NCBI GenBank assembly: GCA_029820945.1
Contig: JALGUJ010000041.1
Coordinates: 1-64,000, forward strand
Origin: Candidatus Zipacnadia bacterium
GTDB taxonomy: Bacteria > Armatimonadota > Zipacnadia > Zipacnadales > UBA5352
Length of the DNA stretch: 64,000 nucleotides
Direction of reading: 5' to 3'
The first letter of the stretch is position 1. Every line of letters starts with the position of its first letter. Made by a program: the position numbers and the translations under genes. Under the pieces are notes generated by a model. The model ran no database searches. It was not told the DNA's origin and saw only the letters and a program-made list of their open reading frames with translations. Shown in pieces: positions 57,097 to 64,000 of this stretch.

Positions 57097-57973
57097 CGAG
57101 GCGGTCGAGGCAGGACTCCTCGCCAGATCGAAGGACGAAGCCAGTCACGTCGTCGATCCTCGCTATGGTTCTGGTCCCATCCCGGTCGTGTATCGCCACG
57201 GCAGATACTACCTGCACCTGACCGACCCCGATGGGCCAGCAGAGGTCGAGGTCCCGGCCGAGCACCTGAAGATGTTCGAGCTGGAGACTGAGTGCGTCCT
57301 CGAGGCGCTCGCGAAGGCCAACGAGATCGAGCCTGCCGTCAGGCACTGCGCGAGCGGGCTGTGGATTGTCGGGCACGTAGACCGCGAAGGTGACGAACAC
57401 TTCGTCCTGTTCGCGCCCGTCGGGCTGACCGTGGATCTCGTCTGGGCGATCGAAGAGGCGCGAGCGACGCTGCACTTTGACACGGCGATGCTGCTAGCGA
57501 CGCTGCACTTTGACACGGCGATGCTGCTGACCGCGAGCCCCGAGACCGTCGAGGGCAGTGCCATGCGCCTCAAGGAGCGCGGTGTGACCTGCTACGTGTT
57601 GCCCGAAGTGCTCGGCGACGACCTCACGCTGCGCCTGCCGGCTGCGGCGCCAGCACTTCTCGAAGTCGATGCCATCACGCACACCGCGCGGTGGCGGGGC
57701 CAGCGCCTGGACTTGGGCGATACGCACATGCTCATGCTGGAGGAGCTGGTCCGCGGGCTGGGTGAGGATGTCAGCATGGCTGACCTGTGCAATGCTGGAG
57801 GCCTGCGACGCGAGGACCAGGACGTCCGGAAGTCTATCATGCTCATCCGGCGGGCCATCTTGGCAGCCGGGGATGCCGTTGGTGAAAGACCGCCAGAGGA
57901 CGTGGTCAAGAACGTCCGTGGCGTCGGCTACACGCTGGCCCTTCAGCCCTGGCAGGTGAATCTCAGCACGTGA
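56993..57973 (+). CDS. hypothetical protein with C-terminal OmpR/PhoB-type winged helix
   Basis: The 326-residue product ends in a trans_reg_C-like winged helix: ARWRGQRLDLGDTHMLMLEE, DVRKSIMLIRRAILAAGDA and VVKNVRGVGYTLAL, the last being the wing signature of OmpR/PhoB regulators. No receiver domain with phosphorylatable Asp is apparent; instead the N-terminal 190 residues are unassigned (GPIPVVYRHGRYYLHLTDPD). Residues about 158-179 are an exact 11-residue duplication (ATLHFDTAMLL twice). The ATG at 56993 overlaps the previous gene by 104 bp, unusually long. It probably regulates neighbouring genes from the divergent region; that is inference. Confidence 0.65.
   Translation: MDQKLLTLISSLIGRPERRVLRWRDLEGSSPASIDEAVEAGLLARSKDEASHVVDPRYGSGPIPVVYRHGRYYLHLTDPDGPAEVEVPAEHLKMFELETECVLEALAKANEIEPAVRHCASGLWIVGHVDREGDEHFVLFAPVGLTVDLVWAIEEARATLHFDTAMLLATLHFDTAMLLTASPETVEGSAMRLKERGVTCYVLPEVLGDDLTLRLPAAAPALLEVDAITHTARWRGQRLDLGDTHMLMLEELVRGLGEDVSMADLCNAGGLRREDQDVRKSIMLIRRAILAAGDAVGERPPEDVVKNVRGVGYTLALQPWQVNLST
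57464..57529 (+). repeat. 33-bp in-frame tandem duplication
   Basis: Bases 57464-57496 are repeated exactly as 57497-57529, inserting a second ATLHFDTAMLL into the winged-helix protein without changing frame. Confidence 0.95.
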
Positions 57974-58578
57974 CAGAGGCAGTGTGGCTGGGCTCTGGTG
58001 CCAGGCCTGACGCGTGGTATACTTGGCCCATCAGCAGCTACGTCGCAGCTTACGATGAGGCACAGATGAGGCTTGGACGGGTCGAGAAGGCCATCCTCGA
58101 CGTACTCGAAGACGATCACCAGCAGACGCTCCGGCAGGTCGTGGAGCGCTGCCACGTGCGGCTCGCCGAACCCGGCGACGAATTCCGGCCACCCTCCCGC
58201 TCGCTCTACGAGTCATGCCGCCGCGCGGCTCACAAGCTCGCCGAGAGGGGCCTGATCGTGATGGGCTTCGCCCCTCGAACCACGGCCCGAACAGCACGTG
58301 GCTGCACCGCTGTCATCAGGGAAGAAGGCGTCCGGACTGGCGGCCATCGCAGTCCGATGGCGTCTGGGCTAAGGAGCGCGTCGAGGAGGCCGTGCTCGAC
58401 GTGGCAAGAAAGCTGGGGCCGTCCCCTCGTATGTGCTCCGCGAGCGCGCACACGAGCGTGTGAGCGGCACGACGTGGCCCTCCAGTCGCGGGCACACAGC
58501 CATCTCTCGCGCCATCGGCTGATTCGTGCGACGTGGGCGCCTCACCATCGAGCGCACCGGCCGCGACCGCTCCCATGA
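57970..58578 (+). CDS. winged-helix-like protein, 3' part probably out of frame
   Basis: The start is a GTG overlapping the previous stop (GTGA at 57970-57973); an internal ATG at 58066 is an alternative. Residues 33-115 form a helical winged-helix-like domain (MRLGRVEKAILDVLEDDHQQ; PPSRSLYESCRRAAHKLAER; GLIVMGF). After about 58310 the frame becomes rich in Arg, Ser, His and Cys, while other frames carry a related sequence (see the following pseudogene). The 202-residue product is therefore probably half genuine. Confidence 0.45.
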   Translation: MTEAVWLGSGARPDAWYTWPISSYVAAYDEAQMRLGRVEKAILDVLEDDHQQTLRQVVERCHVRLAEPGDEFRPPSRSLYESCRRAAHKLAERGLIVMGFAPRTTARTARGCTAVIREEGVRTGGHRSPMASGLRSASRRPCSTWQESWGRPLVCAPRARTRACERHDVALQSRAHSHLSRHRLIRATWAPHHRAHRPRPLP

Positions 58579-58663
58579 CGGTCACGCGCCGCAAGGACAC
58601 CCCATGACAGTTGCCGGGAAAGGTGAGTATCTGCCGGGCCAGCAGAACGCGAATGGCCCATGA
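58350..58663 (+). pseudogene. decayed second winged-helix module
   Basis: Related sequence appears in two frames: VWAKERVEEAVLDVARKLGP (to about 58425), then SYVLRERAHERVSGTTWPSS and RGHTAISRAIG, a TGA where R is expected, and FVRRGRLTIERTGRDRSHDG continuing to the stop at 58661-58663. It parallels RVEKAILDVLEDD of the preceding gene. At least one frameshift and one nonsense change mark it as decayed. Confidence 0.5.
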
Positions 58664-58892
58664 AGGGCCCGCCGAGGGCGGCGCATGAGGTGTTGCACCG
58701 TGAAGGTTACGCCGTGACAGTCCCTGCTGCGAAGGTTACTCCATGACGGTGGCCGAAGAAGAGCCGAGGTCCGTCGGCGAGACCGATCCCGGTGCGGGCT
58801 TGGGAACTCCTCCCGAGCAGCCGCCGCGGGAGTGTTGTGCTTTAGGCGCAACCCCTTGATGGAGCCTCCTCCCAACGCAACCCCATGACGGT
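58573..58892 (+). repeat. five CCATGACGGT-type repeats in a chain of tiny overlapping frames
   Basis: CCATGACGGT or a one- to two-base variant occurs at 58573, 58602, 58712, 58741 and 58883, two pairs being exactly 29 bases apart. The pair at 58702-58721 and 58731-58750 shares 17 of 20 bases. Each ATGA is also a stop/start overlap: small frames begin at 58575, 58604, 58660, 58743, 58859 and 58885, encoding 10, 19, 28, 38, 9 and 33 residues, several starting MTV and ending TP-stop. Iteron-like DNA repeats and coupled mini-genes are both possible. No clear function. Confidence 0.45.
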
Positions 58893-59245
58893 CTCCCGAA
58901 AGACGCCCGGCCTCTTGGACGCCCCCTCAGTCTGCGCCTTCGCTGCCGGTGCGCTGCCGGTGGGCTGGCGGTCTGCTGCGAACTGACTGCGCACCCGCTG
59001 CGTTCCCCGCCGCTCCCGCTCCCTCACCCATGAGTTCGTCAGCCGGGAGTTCAGGCTATCGGTGCACACCCGCCGAGTGGCTGTACTAGCCGGCCGGCAG
59101 GGCCTCACTACGGGCACGCTCAGGACCCCGCAGGACCGAGAACAAAGTCCGAACGAAGTAGAACGTGATGGAACTGACGTCCCCCTCGCGTATGGCTAAA
59201 CTCGTCCCCGACGCTTGAGGACGCACTGCCGACGGGGATGTCATC

Positions 59246-60259
59246 ATGAAGCTGACGCAGGCGACCGACCGGTTCCTCCGGCACATCGACGAGGTGCGAC
59301 GCCTCTCGGAGGGCACGCAGCGGGCGTACGCAAGTGACCTCCGCCACTTCGCCCGGTTCGTCCACGAGCAGCTCGGCGACCCGCAGGTGGAGCGCATCGA
59401 CCTCGAACTCCTCGAGGACTACGTCGGCACCTGCGACCACTTGGCTGCACGCACTGTGCGGCGCCGGCTGAGCACGATCTCGTCGCTGCTGCGGTTCATG
59501 CGCGACCGCGGCCACCTCGACGCCAACCCCGCCGATCTGCTGTATCGCCCACGCGAGCCCAAGAGCCAGGCGGTGTGCTGCACCGAGGCCGATCTGGAGC
59601 AGCTGCTGGCGCAGGTCACCGATCCGGCCCAGCGGACCATGCTGCTGACCGCGGCCGCCGCCGGCCTGCGGCGCTCGGAGACCCTGAACCTCGACGTAGC
59701 CGACATCGACCTGGAGGCCGGCTACCTGCGCGTTCGTGGCGGCAAGGGCCAGAAGGACCGGACCGTGCCGCTCACCCCACAACTCCGGACGGCTCTGCGC
59801 GAGCACCTGCTGCGCCGTGACGAAGCCCGAAGCGACGCGCTGTTCCCCAGCTCGGCGGGCACCAGGATCTCGCCAACGCAGCTCCAGAGGCTGTTCAACC
59901 GCTGGCTGGCCGCGGCCGGTCTCGAGGGCAAGGGATACACGCTGCACTCGCTGCGTCACGCGGCGGCCACGCGCTGGATGCGCGCAGGCATGAACTTGCG
60001 TGACGTGCAGGAGCTGCTGGGCCACGAAGACGTGAGCACCACCAGCCGCTATCTCCACGCCAGCCCCGAGCACATCCGCAGCGAGATGATCCAGAAGGTG
60101 CCACCCGTCGGCACCGGGCCACCACAGCCGGCCCCCGAGCCCGACGTTCCAAGCCTCGGCCTGACGCCGGAGATGGCGCAGGGGCTGGCACTACTCGGGA
60201 AGCTCGCCCAGGCCTCAGAGCTGCTCAACGCCGTGCAGGACCGAGGGGAATCACGATGA
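59246..60259 (+). CDS. tyrosine recombinase (integrase) of a phage-like element
   Basis: Full-length 337-residue integrase: SAM-like N-terminal domain (RLSEGTQRAYASDLRHFARF), then AAAGLRRSETLNL, RGGKGQKDRTVPL, YTLHSLRHAAATRWM and LGHEDVSTTSRYLHA with the nucleophilic tyrosine. A C-terminal tail of about 60 residues is Pro-rich then helical. The stop codon overlaps the start of the primase-helicase gene by 4 bp (ATGA), so integration and replication genes are coupled. The start follows GACGGGGATGTCATC. Probably drives integration and excision of the element at the right of the window. Confidence 0.85.
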   Translation: MKLTQATDRFLRHIDEVRRLSEGTQRAYASDLRHFARFVHEQLGDPQVERIDLELLEDYVGTCDHLAARTVRRRLSTISSLLRFMRDRGHLDANPADLLYRPREPKSQAVCCTEADLEQLLAQVTDPAQRTMLLTAAAAGLRRSETLNLDVADIDLEAGYLRVRGGKGQKDRTVPLTPQLRTALREHLLRRDEARSDALFPSSAGTRISPTQLQRLFNRWLAAAGLEGKGYTLHSLRHAAATRWMRAGMNLRDVQELLGHEDVSTTSRYLHASPEHIRSEMIQKVPPVGTGPPQPAPEPDVPSLGLTPEMAQGLALLGKLAQASELLNAVQDRGESR

Positions 60260-62475
60260 CTGCAGCCCGGAACCGCGATGAACTCAAGCAGGCCATCCAT
60301 GATATGGCGCGGCGCGCCCCACAGGGCGCCTACCGTGGGGCCGGATACACCGGTGACCTGCGGCGCAAGGGGAACAACCTTGTGGGCCTGTGCTGCTTCC
60401 ACGAGGAATGCACCCCGAGCCTGCACATCACCGTTGAGGGCGATTACGCCGGCATGTTCAAGTGCTTCGGCTGCGACGCCCGTGGCGATCTCTTCAGCTT
60501 CTACCAACGGTATCACGACTGCGACTTCGGGGAAGCGGTGGCGGGACTGCAACAGGCGCTCGGGATCGCCCCACCGTCCCCCCGAAGCAAGTCGGCGCCC
60601 GAGGTCGCGCGCACGGTGTACAAGATCCGCGGTGTCAGCGGGGCGCTCATCGCCGAGCACGTGAGGATTGACCGCGCGGACGGCGTCAAGTCGTTGTTCT
60701 GGCGGCGCGACGGGAAGTCCGGCCTGGCGGGGTTGAGAACCCCTGACCTGCCACTCTACCGTGCGGAACTGCTCACAGCCGCACCCGCCGGGACGACCGT
60801 CGTGCTGGCGGAAGGGGAGAAGGCTACAGACGCCCTGACCGCGCACGGCATCCTCGCTCTCGGCACCGTCACGGGTGCCGGGTCAACGCCCAGCAACGAG
60901 ACCCTTCGCCCACTGGCCGCGTTCGCGGTTGTCCTCTGGCCCGACCGCGATTCCGAGGGCGAAGCGCATATGCAGCGGATCGGTGACCGTCTGCTCGCAC
61001 TCGGCTGCCGCTCGGTGCGAATGGTGGATTGGCCGGATGCCCCGCTGCACGGCGACGCGGCCGACTTCGATGGTGACGTGAGCGAGCTGGTCGGGGCCGC
61101 CAAGCCGTACGAGCCGCGAGTGGAATACCACTGGAGCGACCTGGGCAACGCCCGCCGGCTGGCGGCGCGCTACGGCGATGACCTGCGCTACAGCTACCCG
61201 GCACGGTGCTGGTACGTGTGGGATGGACGGCGCTGGGCGCGCGACACCACCGGCCAGGCCGACGCCCTCGCCAAGGAGACCTCCACGGCCGCCTACGCTG
61301 AACTGGCCGACCTCGACGAGGACACCGCCGAGAGATTCGTGCGCTTCCTCACACGCTCTGAAGGCGAACGCGGCCGGCGCGACATGCTGGCCTCGGCGCA
61401 GTCTGAGCCGGGCATCCCCATCCTCCCCGAGGACCTTGACACCGACCCACAGTCGCTCACGGTCCTCAACGGCACCATCGACTTGGGGAACGGCGACCTG
61501 CGACCGCACCGCCGTGAGGACCTGATCACGCGCCTGGCGCCCGTGACCGGCGACCCCGACGCGGACTGCCCGCGCTGGCGCTCCTTCCTCGACAGAGTGC
61601 TTGGCAGCGATCCCGAACTCATCGAGTTCGTGCGGCGAGCGGTAGGCTACAGCCTTACCGGCGACACCACCGAACAGGTCTTCTTCCTGCTCCACGGCAC
61701 CGGCGCCAACGGCAAGTCAACCTTCCTCAGGGTGCTCGAAACGCTGCTGGGAGAGTACGCGCACCGCGCCTCCTTCGAGACCTTCTTACTTCAACGCATC
61801 TCCGGCGGCCCGCGCAACGATATCGCCGCCCTGGCAGGTGTGCGGCTGGCCGTCGCCGTGGAGGCCGACGCGGGACGGCGCCTCGCCGAAGTCACCCTTA
61901 AGGAGTTGACCGGCGGCGACACCGTGAGGGCGCGCTTCCTGTACCAGGAGGGCTTTGAGTTCCGGCCCGCGTTCAAGCTGTGGCTGGCCTGCAATCACAG
62001 ACCCGATATCCGCGGCACCGACCACGCGATATGGCGTCGGATTAGGCTGATCCCGTTCACCGTGACCATCCCGCCGGACGAGCAGGACAAGGACCTGGAG
62101 GGCAAGCTCACCGCCGAACTGAGCGGCATCCTGAACTGGGCGCTGGCAGGGCTGCGCGATTGGCGGATCAACGGCCTGGGCAACGCGGCGGCCGTGACCG
62201 CCGCCACCGCAGCCTATCGTGACGAGCAGGACGTGCTCGCCGCCTTCCTGGGCGACGCGTGCGTGGTGCAACCGGCCGCTGAGGCTGCAGCCGCCGACCT
62301 CTTCCGTGCCTACCAGGCCTGGTGCGACGCCGCCGGCGAGAAGCCTGGTTCTCAGACAACCTTCGGGCGCCGACTGGCCGAGCGCGGCTTCCGGCGAGAG
62401 AAGAGGTCGGGGCGCATCTGGTGGTGCGGCCTCGGGCTGCTTGACGTCGGCTTCAAGGACAGTCGCGACAGTTAA
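60256..62475 (+). CDS. primase-helicase: CHC2 zinc finger, Toprim, D5/P4-type SF3 helicase
   Basis: The 739-residue replication protein has a CHC2 primase zinc finger (CCFHEECTPSLHI ... MFKCFGCDARGDLFSFY, residues about 35-85), a Toprim domain (TVVLAEGEKATDAL near 180 and VVLWPDRDSEGEA), the D5 N-terminal domain (about 390-460), and an SF3 helicase with Walker A GTGANGKSTFLRV (about 481), a B-like VAVEADAGRRL and the WLACNHRPDIRGTDHAIWRR sensor region. It synthesises primers and unwinds an origin for autonomous replication of a phage, satellite or plasmid-like element. GC content and coding style match the island. Coupled to the integrase. Confidence 0.9.
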   Translation: MTAARNRDELKQAIHDMARRAPQGAYRGAGYTGDLRRKGNNLVGLCCFHEECTPSLHITVEGDYAGMFKCFGCDARGDLFSFYQRYHDCDFGEAVAGLQQALGIAPPSPRSKSAPEVARTVYKIRGVSGALIAEHVRIDRADGVKSLFWRRDGKSGLAGLRTPDLPLYRAELLTAAPAGTTVVLAEGEKATDALTAHGILALGTVTGAGSTPSNETLRPLAAFAVVLWPDRDSEGEAHMQRIGDRLLALGCRSVRMVDWPDAPLHGDAADFDGDVSELVGAAKPYEPRVEYHWSDLGNARRLAARYGDDLRYSYPARCWYVWDGRRWARDTTGQADALAKETSTAAYAELADLDEDTAERFVRFLTRSEGERGRRDMLASAQSEPGIPILPEDLDTDPQSLTVLNGTIDLGNGDLRPHRREDLITRLAPVTGDPDADCPRWRSFLDRVLGSDPELIEFVRRAVGYSLTGDTTEQVFFLLHGTGANGKSTFLRVLETLLGEYAHRASFETFLLQRISGGPRNDIAALAGVRLAVAVEADAGRRLAEVTLKELTGGDTVRARFLYQEGFEFRPAFKLWLACNHRPDIRGTDHAIWRRIRLIPFTVTIPPDEQDKDLEGKLTAELSGILNWALAGLRDWRINGLGNAAAVTAATAAYRDEQDVLAAFLGDACVVQPAAEAAAADLFRAYQAWCDAAGEKPGSQTTFGRRLAERGFRREKRSGRIWWCGLGLLDVGFKDSRDS

Positions 62476-62672
62476 GGACGGTTGCACAGCAACAGCCGTC
62501 CCCAAGCGCCCAACCGCCACAGCGTGGCGAGAGCGGGGTGTAGAGGCGAACATGGACTGCTCACCAGGACGGTTAAGGACGGTTGGACCGATTCTGCAGG
62601 AAGGCCATGGAGCACATGCCCGCGCGTGGAGAGAGTGTCGCCAGAGGGTCCTCACCGTCCTGACCGTCCTTA
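62473..62672. repeat. AAGGACGGTT direct and inverted repeats after primase gene
   Basis: AAGGACGGTT or a close variant occurs at 62474-62483, 62566-62574 and 62575-62584, and inverted (ACCGTCCT, ACCGTCCTTA) at 62654-62661 and 62663-62672. Two tandem copies therefore face two inverted tandem copies about 70 bases apart. Directly downstream of a replicative helicase gene, this layout could be an origin or a regulatory hairpin. Confidence 0.5.
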
Positions 62673-62841
62673 GAGTGGCGATCGGACGCCGAGCGCCGCC
62701 TGCCATGATGGGCACCGAAGAGCACGCTGCACTGCCCGAGGATCGGCTGTGCGGGCAGACGGGAGAGGAGGTACGGCAAGGGTTGTCCTTGATGGCGACA
62801 GTTTGGCGAGTGACCCCATGAACGAACCTGGAGGGATGACG
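62476..62841. other. non-coding stretch downstream of primase-helicase
   Basis: The 366 bases hold the AAGGACGGTT repeats in their first 200 bases. Open frames here are short, cysteine- and arginine-rich and lack ribosome sites. Nothing else is recognised. Confidence 0.45.
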
Positions 62842-62946
62842 ATGAGCGAGAACATCTGTGGTGCACGAACCCGTGGCGGAGGCCCGTGCCGGCATCCTGC
62901 CGGCTGGGGGACTGACCTCGACCAGGCGCGATCCGCCCGCAGTTGA
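62842..62946 (+). CDS. short HGGXSTG-like zinc-binding phage protein, truncated
   Basis: ATG at 62842 with GGAGGG six bases upstream. The 34-residue product reads MSENICGARTRGGGPCRHPA then GWGTDLDQARS. CGA-T-x4-PC-x-PAGWGTD is the start of small phage-associated proteins that normally go on to a C-x-L-H-G-G segment, which is absent here. It is thus truncated or frameshifted after GWGTDL. Such genes often lie beside terminase genes. Confidence 0.5.
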   Translation: MSENICGARTRGGGPCRHPAGWGTDLDQARSARS

Positions 62947-62987
62947 CAAGTATGGCACACGCCGGAGACCGGAGGGAGGTACATCGC

Positions 62988-63098
62988 ATGATGAGCACGC
63001 GGCAGTCTCACGGAGTGCGGGCGGGGCTGGGCGTGGGCGCGCTGCCGGACGGCCTGCAGCGAGCTGGCTGTTGCCGGTGCGTGCCTGTCGGCGCGTAG
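62988..63098 (+). CDS. tiny open frame with strong ribosome site (36 aa)
   Basis: GGAGGGAGG lies seven bases before the ATG at 62988 (a second ATG follows directly). The 36-residue product (MMSTRQSHGVRAGLGVGALP, ending CCRCVPVGA) is not recognised. The ribosome site is the only real support. Confidence 0.35.
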   Translation: MMSTRQSHGVRAGLGVGALPDGLQRAGCCRCVPVGA

Positions 63099-63141
63099 GC
63101 CCGCACATACAGCCGCAGCACCATCAAAGGAGTTGGAGTGC

Positions 63142-63642
63142 ATGTCTGACGCACAGCACACCGAGGAACTCGAGCACTGGGAGCAAAGCCCCGCAGTCAA
63201 GGAGTTCAGGAAGTGGGTGGACAGCATGCCGCAGCCGAACGCTGAAACGGTCATCCACGTCGTACTCGACCCCGAGTCAGGCGAACTGCTGCATGACTGG
63301 GGATTGGCAGTCGGAACCTTCAATGACGAAGACACCCGTGACGGCTGCTGCCTGGACGAGAGTGTTGCGGTCCTCTTCAACGTGAAGTTCGCCCACGACG
63401 GCCCCATGCAGGGCATACCTGCTCAGTTCGCGGTCGAGATGCCGCCCAGCAGTGCCGCCGCGCTCGGCATGTCGCTGCTGACCGAGGTCATGCGCGAGCA
63501 CCCTGAGCGCGTCCGCGGCCTTCCGCCGCTCTACCACGACCTCGAGCACCTCGCCGATGACCTGAGGGCGTACCGCGAGGCCAACGGGCTGCAAGCGCCC
63601 CCGCGCAGGGAGTGGCCGGACGCAGCCGACGCGACCTCGTGA
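63142..63642 (+). CDS. hypothetical phage-element protein (166 aa)
   Basis: ATG at 63142 behind AAAGGAG. The acidic 166-residue product (MSDAQHTEELEHWEQSPAVK; ETVIHVVLDPESGELLHDWG; AVEMPPSSAAALGMSLLTEV) has no recognisable catalytic motif or membrane segment. A strong hairpin follows 25 bases after the stop. It lies just upstream of the terminase gene, where small phage packaging or regulatory genes are common. Function unknown. Confidence 0.65.
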   Translation: MSDAQHTEELEHWEQSPAVKEFRKWVDSMPQPNAETVIHVVLDPESGELLHDWGLAVGTFNDEDTRDGCCLDESVAVLFNVKFAHDGPMQGIPAQFAVEMPPSSAAALGMSLLTEVMREHPERVRGLPPLYHDLEHLADDLRAYREANGLQAPPRREWPDAADATS

Positions 63643-63667
63643 AGTCGCTCTGAGGTCGCGCGACGAG

Positions 63668-63705
63668 CGCGAAGTGCCCGGCCCATGTGGACCGGGCACT
63701 TCGCG
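63668..63705. terminator. 14-bp perfect hairpin at the terminase start
   Basis: CGCGAAGTGCCCGG (63668-63681) pairs exactly with CCGGGCACTTCGCG (63692-63705) around a 10-base loop that contains the ATG at 63685. It may end the preceding transcript, but no T-run follows, and it would also sequester that start codon. Confidence 0.6.
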
Positions 63706-64000
63706 TGTTGGCACGCGGCGCACGTCCCGGTGTCGGAGTGGGCGCGCCAGCACATGCGCACCGAGCGGGGCCAGCCGCTGGACCTGGTCGCCTACCCGCA
63801 CGTAGTGGCGCCGATGGACGACCGGGCCAGCGAGAAGGGCCTGATGTGCGGATCGCAGACGGGCAAGACCACGGTTGCCCTGTCCTGTGTGTATCACTTC
63901 TGCGATACCTGGCCGGTGCGCGTCATCTACACGATGCACACCGCGACGGCGGCGCACGACTTCTCGCGCACCCGGGCCAAGCCCGCTATCGAGGCCAGCC
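63685..64000 (+). CDS. phage terminase large subunit, 5' part
   Basis: An open frame runs off the right edge for 105 codons. It contains WHAAHVPVSEWARQHM, AYPHVVAPMD, and a Walker A-like GSQTGKTTVALSCVYHF, followed by VRVIYTMHTATAAHDFSRTR. This is how large terminase ATPases begin (adenine-binding region then Walker A). The enzyme packages phage DNA into capsids. The start may be the ATG at 63685, inside a hairpin loop, or one further downstream, for example 63754. Its presence implies that the element to the right is a prophage or satellite rather than a plasmid. Confidence 0.7.
   Translation, partial: MWTGHFACWHAAHVPVSEWARQHMRTERGQPLDLVAYPHVVAPMDDRASEKGLMCGSQTGKTTVALSCVYHFCDTWPVRVIYTMHTATAAHDFSRTRAKPAIEAS

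Larger units (their letters stand above)
59246..64000 (+). mobile_element. phage-like integrative element, partial
   Basis: Integrase, primase-helicase, small phage genes and terminase are all on the plus strand with ATGA coupling, and the element continues past the right edge. The left boundary is not known; att core repeats cannot be found without the other end. The degraded region 58350-58990 may be the element's left flank. Confidence 0.65.

Noticed and set aside
58842-59117. A 91-codon minus-strand frame before the integrase
   Set aside because: Arg/Thr/Ser-rich composition, no ribosome site, no recognisable motif, opposite the repeat region.

Overview
The window is GC-rich, densely coding bacterial DNA with Shine-Dalgarno-led genes, many GTG starts and many 4-8 bp stop/start overlaps. 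It carries no rRNA, tRNA or housekeeping marker, so the host cannot be named. A secreted DUF6259-type glycosidase, a type I-G CRISPR effector operon and a CHAT protease suggest an uncultivated soil or sediment bacterium; that is inference. Almost the whole window is a defence island, mostly on the minus strand, ending on the right in a phage-like element.

Left (1-5714, minus): type I-G (formerly I-U) CRISPR interference genes cas3, csx17/cas8g, csb1/cas7 and the start of csb2/cas5-6, which runs off the edge; adaptation genes and the array would lie beyond position 1. Next come a short tyrosine recombinase with an upstream inverted repeat (6121-6970), a plus-strand SF1 helicase fused to a PLD nuclease and two zinc ribbons (7223-10324, Mokosh type II-like), and a large secreted glycosidase-like protein (10447-13887).

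Middle-left (13952-30287, minus): a DISARM-like operon of DrmD-type SNF2 helicase, Eco57I/PglX-type adenine methyltransferase, and a DEVH helicase-DUF1998-endonuclease fusion, followed by an ADP-ribosylglycohydrolase and a DUF7669-like protein. A HEPN gene sits between the methyltransferase and a decayed second copy of its 3' end. Then comes a frameshifted exported CHAT protease (30564-34071, plus) with five copies of a G-L/M-Y-M-P-I/V-R heptad, and a XerC-like recombinase (34118-35035).

Middle-right (35383-55524, minus): a second defence block. Its core, in transcription order, is DUF6361, PLD nuclease, DEAD-like helicase, HARE-HTH and a type IIG-like adenine methyltransferase, tightly overlapping. 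Downstream follow an HNH nuclease, a TIGR02391/Ymh HEPN protein, a PLD-SNF2 fusion, methyltransferase 3' remnants around a 69-aa gene, a PD-(D/E)XK protein, a second HNH protein and a paralogue of the DUF7669-like protein. This core operon is my best candidate for an undescribed antiviral system.

Right (55760-64000, plus): two genes divergent from that core, one broken by a perfect 71-bp tandem duplication and one ending in an OmpR-type winged helix; a decayed winged-helix region with a chain of tiny overlapping frames; then an integrase, a CHC2-Toprim-SF3 primase-helicase, small phage genes and the start of a terminase large subunit.

A recurring theme is coding sequence broken or altered at simple repeats: a (CG)5 tract in the CHAT gene, a C7 tract in the second methyltransferase, five 24-bp units in the same methyltransferase, and 71-bp and 33-bp tandem duplications. 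These may be reversible switches, recent decay or assembly errors; only reads can decide.
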